A stretch of DNA of 30,599 nt from B16-G9 sp964400655. Its GTDB lineage: Bacteria > Bacteroidota > Bacteroidia > Bacteroidales > F082. Where the stretch lies: positions 1 to 30,599 of the forward strand of contig CAYNVN010000130.1 of assembly GCA_964400655.1 (NCBI GenBank), written 5' to 3'. Positions 1 to 7,726 of the stretch are shown here, piece after piece. Numbering within the stretch: the first letter of the stretch is position 1; every line of letters begins with the position of its first letter. Position numbers and translations under genes: made by a program. A model generated the notes under the pieces. It was given only the letters and a program-made list of their open reading frames with translations, did not search any database and had not been told where the DNA came from.

Positions 1-2001
1 ACGGTTACCGGTACCGAATGGGATTTTACTACTGAATGTAGTGCTGCTTCACTACCCTATTTTCAGGATTTTGATGATGTAACCGCTCCTGCCTTCCCAA
101 CTTGTATGAAAGTTGAAAATACCAATGGAGATGCTTATAAATGGCAAACAAGCACAACTCATCATAGTGCTCCTAATGCAGCTAAAATAAGTTACAACTA
201 CTCTTTGGCAATGGATGACTGGTTCTTTACCCGCGGGTTAAATCTTAGCGGGGGGGTAACCTATGAAGTTAACTTTATGTACAAAGCTGGTAGTTCAAGC
301 TCTTATCCTGAAAAACTTGCTGTTGACTGGGGAGATGCCGCAAACTCATCAAACATGTCAGGAACACCAATATTTGACGAAACAAATATATTAGGTGGTT
401 GGTTTATAGGGAGCGGAACTTTTACACCTGCTACTACAGGGACCTATTATGTAGGATTTCATGGTCATAGTGATGCAAATGAATTTACTCTTTACGTCGA
501 TGATATACAAGTGGTGCAGTATCAGCAAACCACCACATGGGAAGGTTCTGTTGATAATGACTGGAGAAATGAAAATAACTGGTCAAACGGAATACCTCCG
601 GGAACTTTAACCAATGTTACCATTCCTTCAGGAAAAACGAACTATCCTACGGTTAATAATGTTGTTTATTGTAAAGATATAACCATAGAATCAGATGCTA
701 CCGGCGACGGTTCGTTGATTGGTGTTGACAATATTATGGTTGATGGTATAGCAACCGTTGAAAGATATCTTACCGGAGGACAGTGGCATGATGTATCTGC
801 AATGACCGTTGGTGCTACCATTGAAAGTTTCTATTTTGATCATAATCCTGATGTATGGATGAATACATACAATGAATCTGATAATACACGAACCGGAATT
901 ACCGACCTTACTACCCTTATGCCATTGGGTTCAGGATTTGAAGCCTGGGTAGAGACCGGTTTCGATACAACAGCTACATTTGTAGGACCGCTTAATGGTT
1001 CTTCAACAACTTCGACAGTTGCATTTTCAGGGCCCGATCCGCTTGGATATAATTTGGTTGGTAACCCGTTTACCAGTGCTATTTTATGGGACTGGGCTAT
1101 CTGGGCTCCAACAAATATTGATGACCAGGTCTGGGTGTATGATGCTTCAAGTGGCGGGTATTTAGATTATGTTTCAGGTTCGGGAGCAGGAAGTTTAACT
1201 GGCGGATTTATTCCAATGGGGCAAGGTTTCTTTGTTCATTCAAATGCCGCCGGACCTTTGTTAATAATTCCTGCAATTGCTCAAGCTCACAGTGCTGTAG
1301 GTTTTTATAAACCGCAATCAACTCCGCCTCATTTTATTCTTGAAAGCCGTAAAGGTAAGAAACATGATGAAGTTTGGATTGTATTCCATGAAGGCTCCAC
1401 AGAAGCTTATGAAAATGGTTTTGACGGCAGAAAATTAATTGCCAGTAGTGAAGTTGCAGCACCTCAAATATACACCAAAGAGGGTGAGGAAATATTTAGT
1501 GTTGATGCTTTACCTCCGGTTGATGATAACGGAAGAATTATTCCGTTATATTTTAAAGCCAATCAAAATGGAGAACAAACTATTGAAGCCAAAGACCTTG
1601 AGTTGGTTCCAGAGCTGAAAGTTATATTGGAAGATACAAGGTTAAATATTATGCAGGATTTAAATGAGAACCCTGTATATAAATTTGATGCGGTTACTTA
1701 TCAGAATCCTGCACGTTTTCTGTTACACCTTAACAGGTCGTCAAACGGAATTAATGATAAGGCCGGTTCGGATATAGGTGTTTATTCATTTAATAAAAAT
1801 ATCTATGTCAATAGTAAAGGTAATGCCGTAAATCATTCAAAACAGGTTGCCGTATTCGACATCATGGGAAGGAAAATTCTTAACAAAACCATTCCTCCCG
1901 GAGAGTTGATAAGGATACCTGTTAACGTTTCGGATGCTTACGTTGTGGTACGTGTTATCAGTAACGGCGAAGCTTATACAACAAAAGTTTTTATTAAGTA
2001 A
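1..2001 (+). CDS. T9SS-sorted secreted adhesin-like protein, 5' end outside window (partial)
   Basis: The frame is open from base 1, so the ATG at 106 is internal and the gene starts upstream. The first visible residues (GTEWDFTT) look like the end of a fibronectin/Ig-type repeat. They are followed by a choice-of-anchor-J / cleaved-adhesin-type module (LPYFQDFDD, then a long beta-rich stretch ending in FTLYVDDIQV). Next comes the WEGSVDNDWRNENNWSNG pattern common in Bacteroidota surface proteins, then further beta-rich sequence with LGYNLVGNPF. The last 80 or so residues are a T9SS type A sorting domain (VAVFDIMGRKIL, then YVVVRVISNG and a C-terminal KVFIK). The protein should therefore cross the outer membrane through T9SS and be anchored or released at the surface. 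The precise ligand is not readable. The next gene starts 18 bases downstream, suggesting co-transcription. Confidence 0.85.
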   Translation, partial: TVTGTEWDFTTECSAASLPYFQDFDDVTAPAFPTCMKVENTNGDAYKWQTSTTHHSAPNAAKISYNYSLAMDDWFFTRGLNLSGGVTYEVNFMYKAGSSSSYPEKLAVDWGDAANSSNMSGTPIFDETNILGGWFIGSGTFTPATTGTYYVGFHGHSDANEFTLYVDDIQVVQYQQTTTWEGSVDNDWRNENNWSNGIPPGTLTNVTIPSGKTNYPTVNNVVYCKDITIESDATGDGSLIGVDNIMVDGIATVERYLTGGQWHDVSAMTVGATIESFYFDHNPDVWMNTYNESDNTRTGITDLTTLMPLGSGFEAWVETGFDTTATFVGPLNGSSTTSTVAFSGPDPLGYNLVGNPFTSAILWDWAIWAPTNIDDQVWVYDASSGGYLDYVSGSGAGSLTGGFIPMGQGFFVHSNAAGPLLIIPAIAQAHSAVGFYKPQSTPPHFILESRKGKKHDEVWIVFHEGSTEAYENGFDGRKLIASSEVAAPQIYTKEGEEIFSVDALPPVDDNGRIIPLYFKANQNGEQTIEAKDLELVPELKVILEDTRLNIMQDLNENPVYKFDAVTYQNPARFLLHLNRSSNGINDKAGSDIGVYSFNKNIYVNSKGNAVNHSKQVAVFDIMGRKILNKTIPPGELIRIPVNVSDAYVVVRVISNGEAYTTKVFIK

Positions 2002-2019
2002 CCTTAAAAATTTAGTACA

Positions 2020-2247
2020 ATGAAAAATATAATCAGAACATTTATTGTAATAAGCTTTCTTACAGCAATGCCGTTACTTTCGACAGCCCAGGTAATGGCA
2101 CCATCCGATCCGGATGCTGCTCCTTCGGGACAACCCATTGGCGGGAGTGCACCCGTTGGAAGCGGTTTGTTTATTCTGCTGGGCTTAGGTGCCGCATACG
2201 GCGGAAAGAAAGTTTATAAACGCTACAAAAAGGAATTGGACGATTAG
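2020..2247 (+). CDS. Small secreted/membrane protein with PID-CTERM-like tail
   Basis: A 75-residue protein. Residues 1-23 form a signal peptide (hydrophobic core, then LLSTAQ). A short Pro/Asp/Gly-rich linker (APSDPDAAPSGQPIGGSAP) follows, then one hydrophobic helix (about residues 49-60, GLFILLGLGAAYGG) and a basic tail (KKVYKRYKKELDD). This tripartite motif-helix-basic-tail layout is that of exosortase-type sorting signals. It resembles the short Bacteroidota proteins with a PID-CTERM tail, although the motif here reads P-I-G, not P-I-D. It lies 18 bases after a T9SS adhesin gene and just before a strong terminator, so it is the last gene of that operon. Function unknown; it could also be a simple single-pass membrane peptide. 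Confidence 0.72.
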   Translation: MKNIIRTFIVISFLTAMPLLSTAQVMAPSDPDAAPSGQPIGGSAPVGSGLFILLGLGAAYGGKKVYKRYKKELDD

Positions 2248-2273
2248 TCCGGTTATGAAAACCCATTCCTCTG

Positions 2274-2304
2274 CCCTGCCGCGCTTGCGCGGCAGGGTTT
2301 TTTT
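2274..2304 (+). terminator. Strong rho-independent terminator
   Basis: CCCTGCCGC and GCGGCAGGG form a GC-rich stem of at least 9 bp (11 bp if the central GC/GC pairs), directly followed by seven Ts. It closes the T9SS adhesin/small-protein operon and lies between two converging transcription units. On the minus strand there is no comparable U-tract next to the stem. Confidence 0.92.
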
Positions 2305-2326
2305 ATGGTTAAAATCCAATCTGTTT

Positions 2327-3829
2327 TTACTGAATGGAATTGCACACGCCCGGTAAAACAATACCGCTGTTGATTTCAAAAGCACTTTTCAGCTTTTGTG
2401 CTTCGTTACAGAAGATTGTTCTGTTTTGCATAATAACGGCATTGAATGCTGAATCGGACTGATAACGTGCTGTTGTATCCGTTTTGTTGAAATAGTTCTT
2501 GTCAAATTGCCGGATATTCCAAAGTGTATCGCATAGCGTTAATTTGCGGAGCCGTAAAACACGCTGCATATCCGACGAATCAATTGTACGGTCGTAAAAT
2601 ACCGATAACAGTAACGATGAATAATTATTTAGCCCCACCGGGTTGTTATAAATGTATGCCTTGTGTTTTTCAAGTTCATTGATAAAATTTTCTATTTGTT
2701 CCGTTTTGTCGTTATCATCATAATTGTTGTAATAGTAAACAATGGATGAGTCGATGGTAAAAAGTTCATCGTTGGTGATGATGGAATCCTCCAGAATAAC
2801 ATCAAGGGTGTACGACAGGTAATTGGTATGAAAATAGACACCTTCCACTTCGTTGTCAAGCAACAGCGAAAAGAAATTACGCAAATGCTGCTCGGCATTT
2901 TCTTTTGATCGGAGTAAAATTTGTTTGTCGTTTGCCTGTTTTACCAGCTTGTCCAAACAACGTTGTTTAACGATGTTGGTATATTTGGGTTTTAACTTAG
3001 CCCCCCGCTCCACAATTAAAAATTCAAAACCCTCTACCCCTTCTTCCGGAATAAACCACGGGTTTATGGTGGCACTAATTATTTGCGGTTGTAAGCCTAT
3101 AAAGTGTATGCGATGATATTTATCGTCGTACCTGAAATTCCGGTTGGTGAAATTCCTGAAATCAAATCCTGCCTTTACCCATCCTCTTCCGATTAGCACA
3201 AGACGGCTCTTTTTAAAATCTTTTTTCGATTGTTCCGTTACGGCCGTTTTCTTTACCTTTTTAAATTTATCGGTTTGAATGGACATTAATTTATCGCGCC
3301 AGTGCATCGTATTTTTGTAGAGCCGTTTTATCAGCAACTGTTTTTTACGGGTCGATAAAATTTCGTTGCTTTCTTTTACACGGTAATTATCATTTTTTAT
3401 CTCTTCGTGGATATAATAAAGATAGTTTTCAAATAATTGGTTTTCTACAATATCGGGATACTCCTTTTCAAAGGCATTGTAGATTTTAGTGCGGTCGTTG
3501 GTTGAAAGGTTTTCTTTGGTAAAGTCGTTAATGGCCATCACAAAGTCGGAATGAAGGTCGTTTACCGTGGTGTTAAAGTGCTGGAGTGTGTCGTAATCTT
3601 TTTCATTAATAACTTCCTGTAACGATGATATGACTTCGCCGTAATACTCGGCGGTTATCAGCTGCCCGATTTCGCGAATGCTTTGAACCTGAACAGGTGT
3701 GTTTTTCAGCTTGTTTTTTGAAGGAACAAAAATATCGAAGGGGTCGAACCAGGCAAACACCAATACCAGGGCCACCACAAAAATGATTTGCAGAATCAAA
3801 GAAGCTCCTTTGGCGAACAGATTTTCCAT
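2327..3829 (-). CDS. Membrane-anchored DUF4230-like protein, 500 residues
   Basis: One N-terminal transmembrane helix (about residues 9-28) precedes a large soluble part. The segment ITAEYYGEVISSL near residue 58, and later VLIGRGWVKAGFDF with IHFIGLQPQIISATINPW, have the layout of DUF4230 proteins: an early cofactor-less helical motif, then a GxVxAGxDF strand and a hydrophobic-P-x-I-I strand. Here the two halves are separated by about 130 mainly helical residues, and a further 170 or so helical residues follow, so it is much longer than an ordinary DUF4230 protein (about 200 residues). It is the last gene of a five-gene operon, and its ATG overlaps the preceding stop by one base (TAATG). The domain assignment is by eye and moderately sure; the function is unknown. 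Confidence 0.75.
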   Translation of the reverse strand: MENLFAKGASLILQIIFVVALVLVFAWFDPFDIFVPSKNKLKNTPVQVQSIREIGQLITAEYYGEVISSLQEVINEKDYDTLQHFNTTVNDLHSDFVMAINDFTKENLSTNDRTKIYNAFEKEYPDIVENQLFENYLYYIHEEIKNDNYRVKESNEILSTRKKQLLIKRLYKNTMHWRDKLMSIQTDKFKKVKKTAVTEQSKKDFKKSRLVLIGRGWVKAGFDFRNFTNRNFRYDDKYHRIHFIGLQPQIISATINPWFIPEEGVEGFEFLIVERGAKLKPKYTNIVKQRCLDKLVKQANDKQILLRSKENAEQHLRNFFSLLLDNEVEGVYFHTNYLSYTLDVILEDSIITNDELFTIDSSIVYYYNNYDDNDKTEQIENFINELEKHKAYIYNNPVGLNNYSSLLLSVFYDRTIDSSDMQRVLRLRKLTLCDTLWNIRQFDKNYFNKTDTTARYQSDSAFNAVIMQNRTIFCNEAQKLKSAFEINSGIVLPGVCNSIQ

Positions 3830-4428
3830 TACTTTTTAATATTTTCGATGTTAACCTGCTGAATAAAGGCGGCAGTGTCGGCAAACGTGATGTATATCTC
3901 TTTGTATCCCAGATTGGTTAACAAACCCGTGAGCAGCTTGCGTGTGTTCTCTTGTGTTTGCTCCACAATGCCCATATATTTAAGTTGTTTTCTGATATCA
4001 AGTTCCGCCTGTCTGAAATAGTACTCCTGATCAATTACATCAATCTTATTAAAAAGATCGTTGTCGGATAGTACGGTGTCGATAACATAACTGTTAAAGG
4101 GATAAGAAAAATCGATTACCTCAACGGGCGGAAGGTTAAGTTCAATAACATTTCCGTTTATTTTTATGTCGTTGTGCTTTAGCCTGGTCAGGTCGATGCC
4201 GGTTTTAACCGTTGCATGTGAATAGGCAACAAATTCGGCATTGCCCAGTTTAACCAAACCGAATACCGTTTTTTTCTTTTGACCCACCACAACCTTGTCG
4301 ATAATGGTTTCGGTTGTGGCAAGTTTTGCCGTACTTTTTATTTTACTCACCACAAGGTAACGTTTGTTTTTTTGACAGCCCGACAAGAGCAGCAACAACA
4401 GGATGAATATGTAAACCGGTTTGTTCAT
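3829..4428 (-). CDS. DUF4230 family lipoprotein
   Basis: A 199-residue protein with a lipoprotein signal ending in LLSGC (lipid-modified Cys17). The mature part follows the DUF4230 pattern: STAKLATTETIIDKVVVG, a strand pair with FVAYSHATVKTGIDL, then IELNLPPVEVIDFSYP, and a helical C-terminus starting near QAELDIRKQL. DUF4230 proteins are widespread but uncharacterised; many are membrane-attached. The start codon overlaps the stop of the upstream gene by one base (TAATG), as does its own stop with the next start, which points to translational coupling. With the larger DUF4230-like protein immediately downstream this makes a tandem pair of unequal relatives, one lipid-anchored and one helix-anchored. 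Confidence 0.85.
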   Translation of the reverse strand: MNKPVYIFILLLLLLSGCQKNKRYLVVSKIKSTAKLATTETIIDKVVVGQKKKTVFGLVKLGNAEFVAYSHATVKTGIDLTRLKHNDIKINGNVIELNLPPVEVIDFSYPFNSYVIDTVLSDNDLFNKIDVIDQEYYFRQAELDIRKQLKYMGIVEQTQENTRKLLTGLLTNLGYKEIYITFADTAAFIQQVNIENIKK

Positions 4429-5180
4429 TATTGTACGGCATCAGGGTTGTCAAATTCGTTACCGGAAACGGCAGGTTCGGGTTTTTGGGGTTGGCGATCA
4501 TGATTTTTTAAGATGGATTTTACCTCCGATATATTTTGTGACGGCGGAACGGGTGCCATGGTGTCCGTGATTTGCGGCCTGTCTTCGTCACTACCTTCTC
4601 CGGCACGGTAAACATGCTTGCTTTTGTAACCGATTAATTCCAGCGATTTATGTCCGAAATAGAACGCGATCATCATTAAAAACGCCGTTTTGATGAAATC
4701 GAAATTATCCACAATAAAGGTGTTCTCTTTTACTTCCGAAGGCATTCCCAGCGATGCAATGGTCATGGCCAGCGCACTTACCATCAGGGTTAGCGCCAGC
4801 GAACCTCGTACGGTTCCGGTAGGCAACCCCAGCGTTTCGTTGATATGCGGGTTTTCGGAAGGAACATCAATGGCACCTTCGGGTGTATGGCGTTTGGTTT
4901 CCCGAATTTCGGCCCAGTCTTCGTTGGTTAACCCCAGGTTTATGTTATAAAAATAGATGGCCCATGCGTAATAGGCGGTAAGTATGCCAAACCACAGCAA
5001 CAAAATGCCGAGGGCCGTAAGGTTGTATAAATCATCTCCGGGATCTTTAATAAACTGAATAATGATATGAACAATGGCTCCCAGTATGATCAGTTCAAGC
5101 AGACCCATTAATCCGATAAACAATTTATTCAGAAGCTGCTTGTCGCGTATTGATTTTTTTATTCTGTCGGGTAAATCCAT
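4428..5180 (-). CDS. Four-helix membrane protein of unknown function
   Basis: A 250-residue protein. Two hydrophobic helices lie in the N-terminal half (about residues 19-43 and 54-77) and two more at about 123-145 and 160-180. The motif LGLPTGTVRGSLALTLMVSALAM runs into helix 3, and FYFGHKSLELIG ends helix 4. From memory, this 'GLPxGxVR...FYFG' pairing occurs in uncharacterised holin-like or phage-associated membrane proteins, but I cannot confirm that. The last 65 or so residues are polar, Pro/Asp-rich and probably disordered (EGSDEDRPQ). It lies six bases after the DUF5675 gene and overlaps the DUF4230 lipoprotein start by one base. A pore, anchor or assembly role for the operon is possible but is inference only. 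Confidence 0.78.
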   Translation of the reverse strand: MDLPDRIKKSIRDKQLLNKLFIGLMGLLELIILGAIVHIIIQFIKDPGDDLYNLTALGILLLWFGILTAYYAWAIYFYNINLGLTNEDWAEIRETKRHTPEGAIDVPSENPHINETLGLPTGTVRGSLALTLMVSALAMTIASLGMPSEVKENTFIVDNFDFIKTAFLMMIAFYFGHKSLELIGYKSKHVYRAGEGSDEDRPQITDTMAPVPPSQNISEVKSILKNHDRQPQKPEPAVSGNEFDNPDAVQ

Positions 5181-5186
5181 GATATG

Positions 5187-5927
5187 TTAGTTTAAATTAT
5201 TTATCCTGTTTTCATCATAAATCTTAATATGCACCGGTACTCCGTTGTGTAACTGTTTGCTTAAGAAGGTATAAAGTCTTTCAAAGGTTTCGCGCGAATT
5301 GGAAAGAAAAGTGGTGGTATTGCTTACGTTCAGGCTGTCGGAAACAAGTATGCAGCCTTCGGTGTCGTTGTGGGTTCCTCCGTTATGAATGTAAACCGCT
5401 GAAAAACCGGGAACCTGCTGCAGCTCCAGGTGCCAGGTAAACCATTGCGGGTAATGGCGGCGCATTGTTAAGGTGGATTGGGTTTCCTCCTTTTTAAATT
5501 TAATTTGATAGGTGCCTGCAGGTATTCGTGTTTCGCCTTTGATTTTGTTTTGGTGAAAGGTGTCTTCCAGCGTGTAGCAGTAAAATTTATGGTTTACGGT
5601 TAACAAACCTAAAGTGGTTTCGCCGTCGTCGGAATATCTGAAAAGACGCAAAATCACGCCTTCCGGTTGTTGGTCTTGGGCTGATGTGTTGTTATCGGCT
5701 TTAACGCCGGTATTTGTTTTTTTACCCTCCGTTGGCGACGGGTGGTCGGGGTTGTTTGAAAGCAGGTTTTTAAAATAGTCGAAAAGTGATTGAAATGCTT
5801 TAACCAACACCCCCGAAAGACCTATAAACCAAAGCCATATATTACCAATCAATTCGGGTTTTACGGCAAATAAAACAATCAGGAATGTTGCCCCGGCAAC
5901 CAATATGAGCAGTAAAATGCGGTTCAT
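5187..5927 (-). CDS. DUF5675 (L,D-transpeptidase-like fold) protein with membrane anchor
   Basis: I place the start at the ATG at 5927, one base after the stop of the amidase gene. A longer frame begins at 5969 but overlaps that gene by 41 bases and adds nothing family-like. The 246-residue product has two hydrophobic stretches (about residues 4-22 and 28-42), then a polar linker (55-88). The C-terminal DUF5675 domain begins with LRLFRYSDDGETTLG and continues through CYTLED, KGETRIPAGTYQI, VPGFSAVYIHNGG and DTEGCILV. His181 and Cys192 (in HNGG...DTEGC) are in the positions expected for a YkuD-like catalytic pair. DUF5675 genes often sit with phage or injection-system lysis genes; the natural substrate is not established. 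The neighbouring amidase suggests a peptidoglycan target. Confidence 0.85.
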   Translation of the reverse strand: MNRILLLILVAGATFLIVLFAVKPELIGNIWLWFIGLSGVLVKAFQSLFDYFKNLLSNNPDHPSPTEGKKTNTGVKADNNTSAQDQQPEGVILRLFRYSDDGETTLGLLTVNHKFYCYTLEDTFHQNKIKGETRIPAGTYQIKFKKEETQSTLTMRRHYPQWFTWHLELQQVPGFSAVYIHNGGTHNDTEGCILVSDSLNVSNTTTFLSNSRETFERLYTFLSKQLHNGVPVHIKIYDENRINNLN

Positions 5928-5928
5928 T

Positions 5929-6750
5929 TTACTTAAGATTAACGTGGCTTTTGCTAACCCAGCCTTCAATGGTTGTTTCTACACGGTACCAACCGTTTTT
6001 CTGTTCAAGTACTTTTACCTTTTTGCCACGCTGAAGCGGTAATGCCACCTTTTTAAAATCAACACCCGGCCCCTGACGAATGTTTAACAGGCCGGCAATT
6101 ACCTCACCGTCGGCTTCAAGGGTGTCGGGTTCGTCGGTATTGTTTTTTAACAGCAGCTCTTCCCTGAACTCATCCAAAGGGAATGCCGGGCCGGGGTCCT
6201 GTTTGCGCCCTGGTGCAATCTCCTCATGACCGAGAATGTCGTTGATGGTAAATTTTTTAATTAGCAGGTCGCACACACTCCTGCACACTTCAATTTGCCG
6301 TTCGGTATAGGTATGCCAGTAGCGCGAAACGGTTTCGTTACGGTGGGTGGCGTACAGAACATCATCCGCCGGATATTTGGTTCCGAACCATGCCTGATAT
6401 TCATTCCCCACCTTTTTTAATACCCCTGCATTGGCAAGCTCAATTCCTATGGAATAGTTGTTGAGCATGGTACGGTTGCCGTAGGCGCTTACGCCGGCAT
6501 GCCAGGCAATGGTGTCGAAGGGAACAAGCTGATATATCTCGCCGTTTCTTCCGATAACGATATGTGCCGATGCTTTTACATCGTCGCGGCTGAGATATTC
6601 TGCCGACGAGCGGGCACTGCCGCCGGCCGTAAAATGAATTACGATGGTGTCGGGTAAACCGGATGAGAATTTTTCATGATTTTTGGGACATGACTGTAAA
6701 TGAACATTATCACCCGAAAGTAAAAATTTGTCGGTAATACTGAATTCCAT
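5929..6750 (-). CDS. N-acetylmuramoyl-L-alanine amidase (Amidase_2) with C-terminal SH3 domain
   Basis: This enzyme class hydrolyses the amide bond between N-acetylmuramic acid and L-alanine in peptidoglycan. Amidase_2 zinc ligands are visible at His39 (IHFTAGG), His175 (ILGHEEI) and Asp185 (GRKQDPGPAF). GIELANAG around residue 104 carries the conserved Glu, and WHAG at 83-86 fits the substrate cleft. Residues 213-273 form an SH3b domain (LLNIRQGPG, GWYRV, EGWVSKSHV) that would bind the wall. There is no signal peptide or N-terminal helix, so export needs another route or lysis, as for phage endolysins. It is the first gene of the five-gene operon, about 70 bases downstream of a near-consensus promoter. 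The gene after it also looks wall-directed. Confidence 0.93.
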   Translation of the reverse strand: MEFSITDKFLLSGDNVHLQSCPKNHEKFSSGLPDTIVIHFTAGGSARSSAEYLSRDDVKASAHIVIGRNGEIYQLVPFDTIAWHAGVSAYGNRTMLNNYSIGIELANAGVLKKVGNEYQAWFGTKYPADDVLYATHRNETVSRYWHTYTERQIEVCRSVCDLLIKKFTINDILGHEEIAPGRKQDPGPAFPLDEFREELLLKNNTDEPDTLEADGEVIAGLLNIRQGPGVDFKKVALPLQRGKKVKVLEQKNGWYRVETTIEGWVSKSHVNLK

Positions 6751-6828
6751 AAAGCAGATAATTTAGTTAAACTGCCATAAATCAACAGAGGGAATCATTC
6801 AGGGATGGCAGTAAAAGTTAAGTGTAGT

Positions 6829-6858
6829 CAAAAGTAATACGATTTTTCGGAATTTCAA
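6829..6858 (-). promoter_or_regulatory. Bacteroidota-type promoter of the amidase operon
   Basis: On the minus strand TTG at 6858-6856 is followed by 19 bases and then TACTTTTG at 6836-6829. This matches the Bacteroidota primary sigma consensus (TTG-N19-21-TAnnTTTG). Transcription would start near 6822, leaving a leader of about 70 bases before the amidase ATG. It lies just after the mnmD stop codon, so the five-gene operon has its own promoter. Confidence 0.75.
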
Positions 6859-6864
6859 AATCAG

Positions 6865-7539
6865 CTATTTACGAGCCCTTAAAAATTCACGTTTTCCGGG
6901 CGGTCCGGGTAGTTTTTCAATATAAAATCCGGCTGCCTTAAGCGCTCTTTTAACCATTCCTTTGCTGGAGTAGGTTGTGAGTACTCCTCCCCTTTTCATG
7001 GCAGCATATAACTTGTCAAAGCAGCTCTGCTGCCACATTTCCGGTTGTGTTTCGGGCGAGAAGGCATCAAAAAAAACAACATCAAATCGGTTTTCCTGAA
7101 AAATATAATCCTGCAAAGTTTTTTTTAATACGGAAATTTTAAACGTGTCAGACACAATGATGGTTTGATTGATGGCCGTGTGGATATTCCAAAACAGTTC
7201 GGGCCTGGTTTGTAACAGCTCCGGATAGTTGAGTTTTTTAATTACACCGGTTTCAACAGGAAAGGCCTCCACGGCACAATAGTTAATGGCAACCTTGTTT
7301 TCAATAGCAAATTTATATGCCAATAGTGCATTTAAACCTGTGCCGAAGCCCACTTCAAACAGATTTATCGAATGCAACGATTTTGTTGCAAAACCAAGGG
7401 CGGCATCAATAAATATGTGCATCGATTCCTGTATGGCTCCAAAAGAGGAGTGATAATGCTCGTTGAACCGTTTGCTGTGCAAGGTGTGAGATCCGTCACC
7501 GGTTATTATCTGTTCTACTGATGGTTTAGCTTCGCTCAT
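6865..7539 (-). CDS. mnmD: tRNA 5-methylaminomethyl-2-thiouridine(34) methyltransferase MnmD
   Basis: SAM-dependent enzyme for the last step of mnm5s2U formation at the tRNA wobble base. The family start is clear: TGDGSHTLHSKRFNEHYHS, then GAIQESMHIFI. The SAM site is LFEVGFGTGLNALLAY; DVVFFDAFSPETQPEMW holds the catalytic-region motif. The C-terminus carries GGVLTTYSSKGMVKRAL and a GPPGKREFLRA ending. At 224 residues it is the stand-alone methyltransferase half, without the FAD oxidase domain found in enterobacterial MnmC. It stands alone between a divergent rsfS and the amidase operon. Confidence 0.93.
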   Translation of the reverse strand: MSEAKPSVEQIITGDGSHTLHSKRFNEHYHSSFGAIQESMHIFIDAALGFATKSLHSINLFEVGFGTGLNALLAYKFAIENKVAINYCAVEAFPVETGVIKKLNYPELLQTRPELFWNIHTAINQTIIVSDTFKISVLKKTLQDYIFQENRFDVVFFDAFSPETQPEMWQQSCFDKLYAAMKRGGVLTTYSSKGMVKRALKAAGFYIEKLPGPPGKREFLRARK

Positions 7540-7558
7540 TTGTTTGTTTTGCAGACAG

Positions 7559-7566
7559 CAAACTTA
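7559..7566 (-). promoter_or_regulatory. Possible -7 element for mnmD
   Basis: TAAGTTTG on the minus strand fits TAnnTTTG and lies about 20 bases before the mnmD ATG, giving a leader of about a dozen bases. No clear -33 TTG is seen at the expected distance, so this is tentative. Confidence 0.4.
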
Positions 7567-7693
7567 GGTAAAAACAGAATGAAACTCACGGTATGGTACC
7601 GAAAATATGAACCGGCCGTTGTTGCATTTGTCAACAGGTTAATTGCTATTGTTAAGAGATTATAATAATGGATGATTATATGTTTAAAATAGT

Positions 7694-7701
7694 TACTTTT
7701 G
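7694..7701 (+). promoter_or_regulatory. -7 element for the rsfS-ftsH-cdsA-psd operon
   Basis: TACTTTTG matches TAnnTTTG and is identical to the -7 element of the amidase operon. Expected transcription start is near 7708, some 19 bases before the rsfS ATG. At the -33 position there is ATG (7672-7674, spacer 19) instead of TTG. Confidence 0.55.
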
Positions 7702-7726
7702 CAAATTACATTTGTAAAAAACATAT

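Noticed and set aside
2327..6750. Intact prophage or T6SS/contractile injection locus
   Set aside because: Only wall-enzyme and membrane genes are present; no tail, sheath, capsid, integrase or ATPase gene lies in the window.
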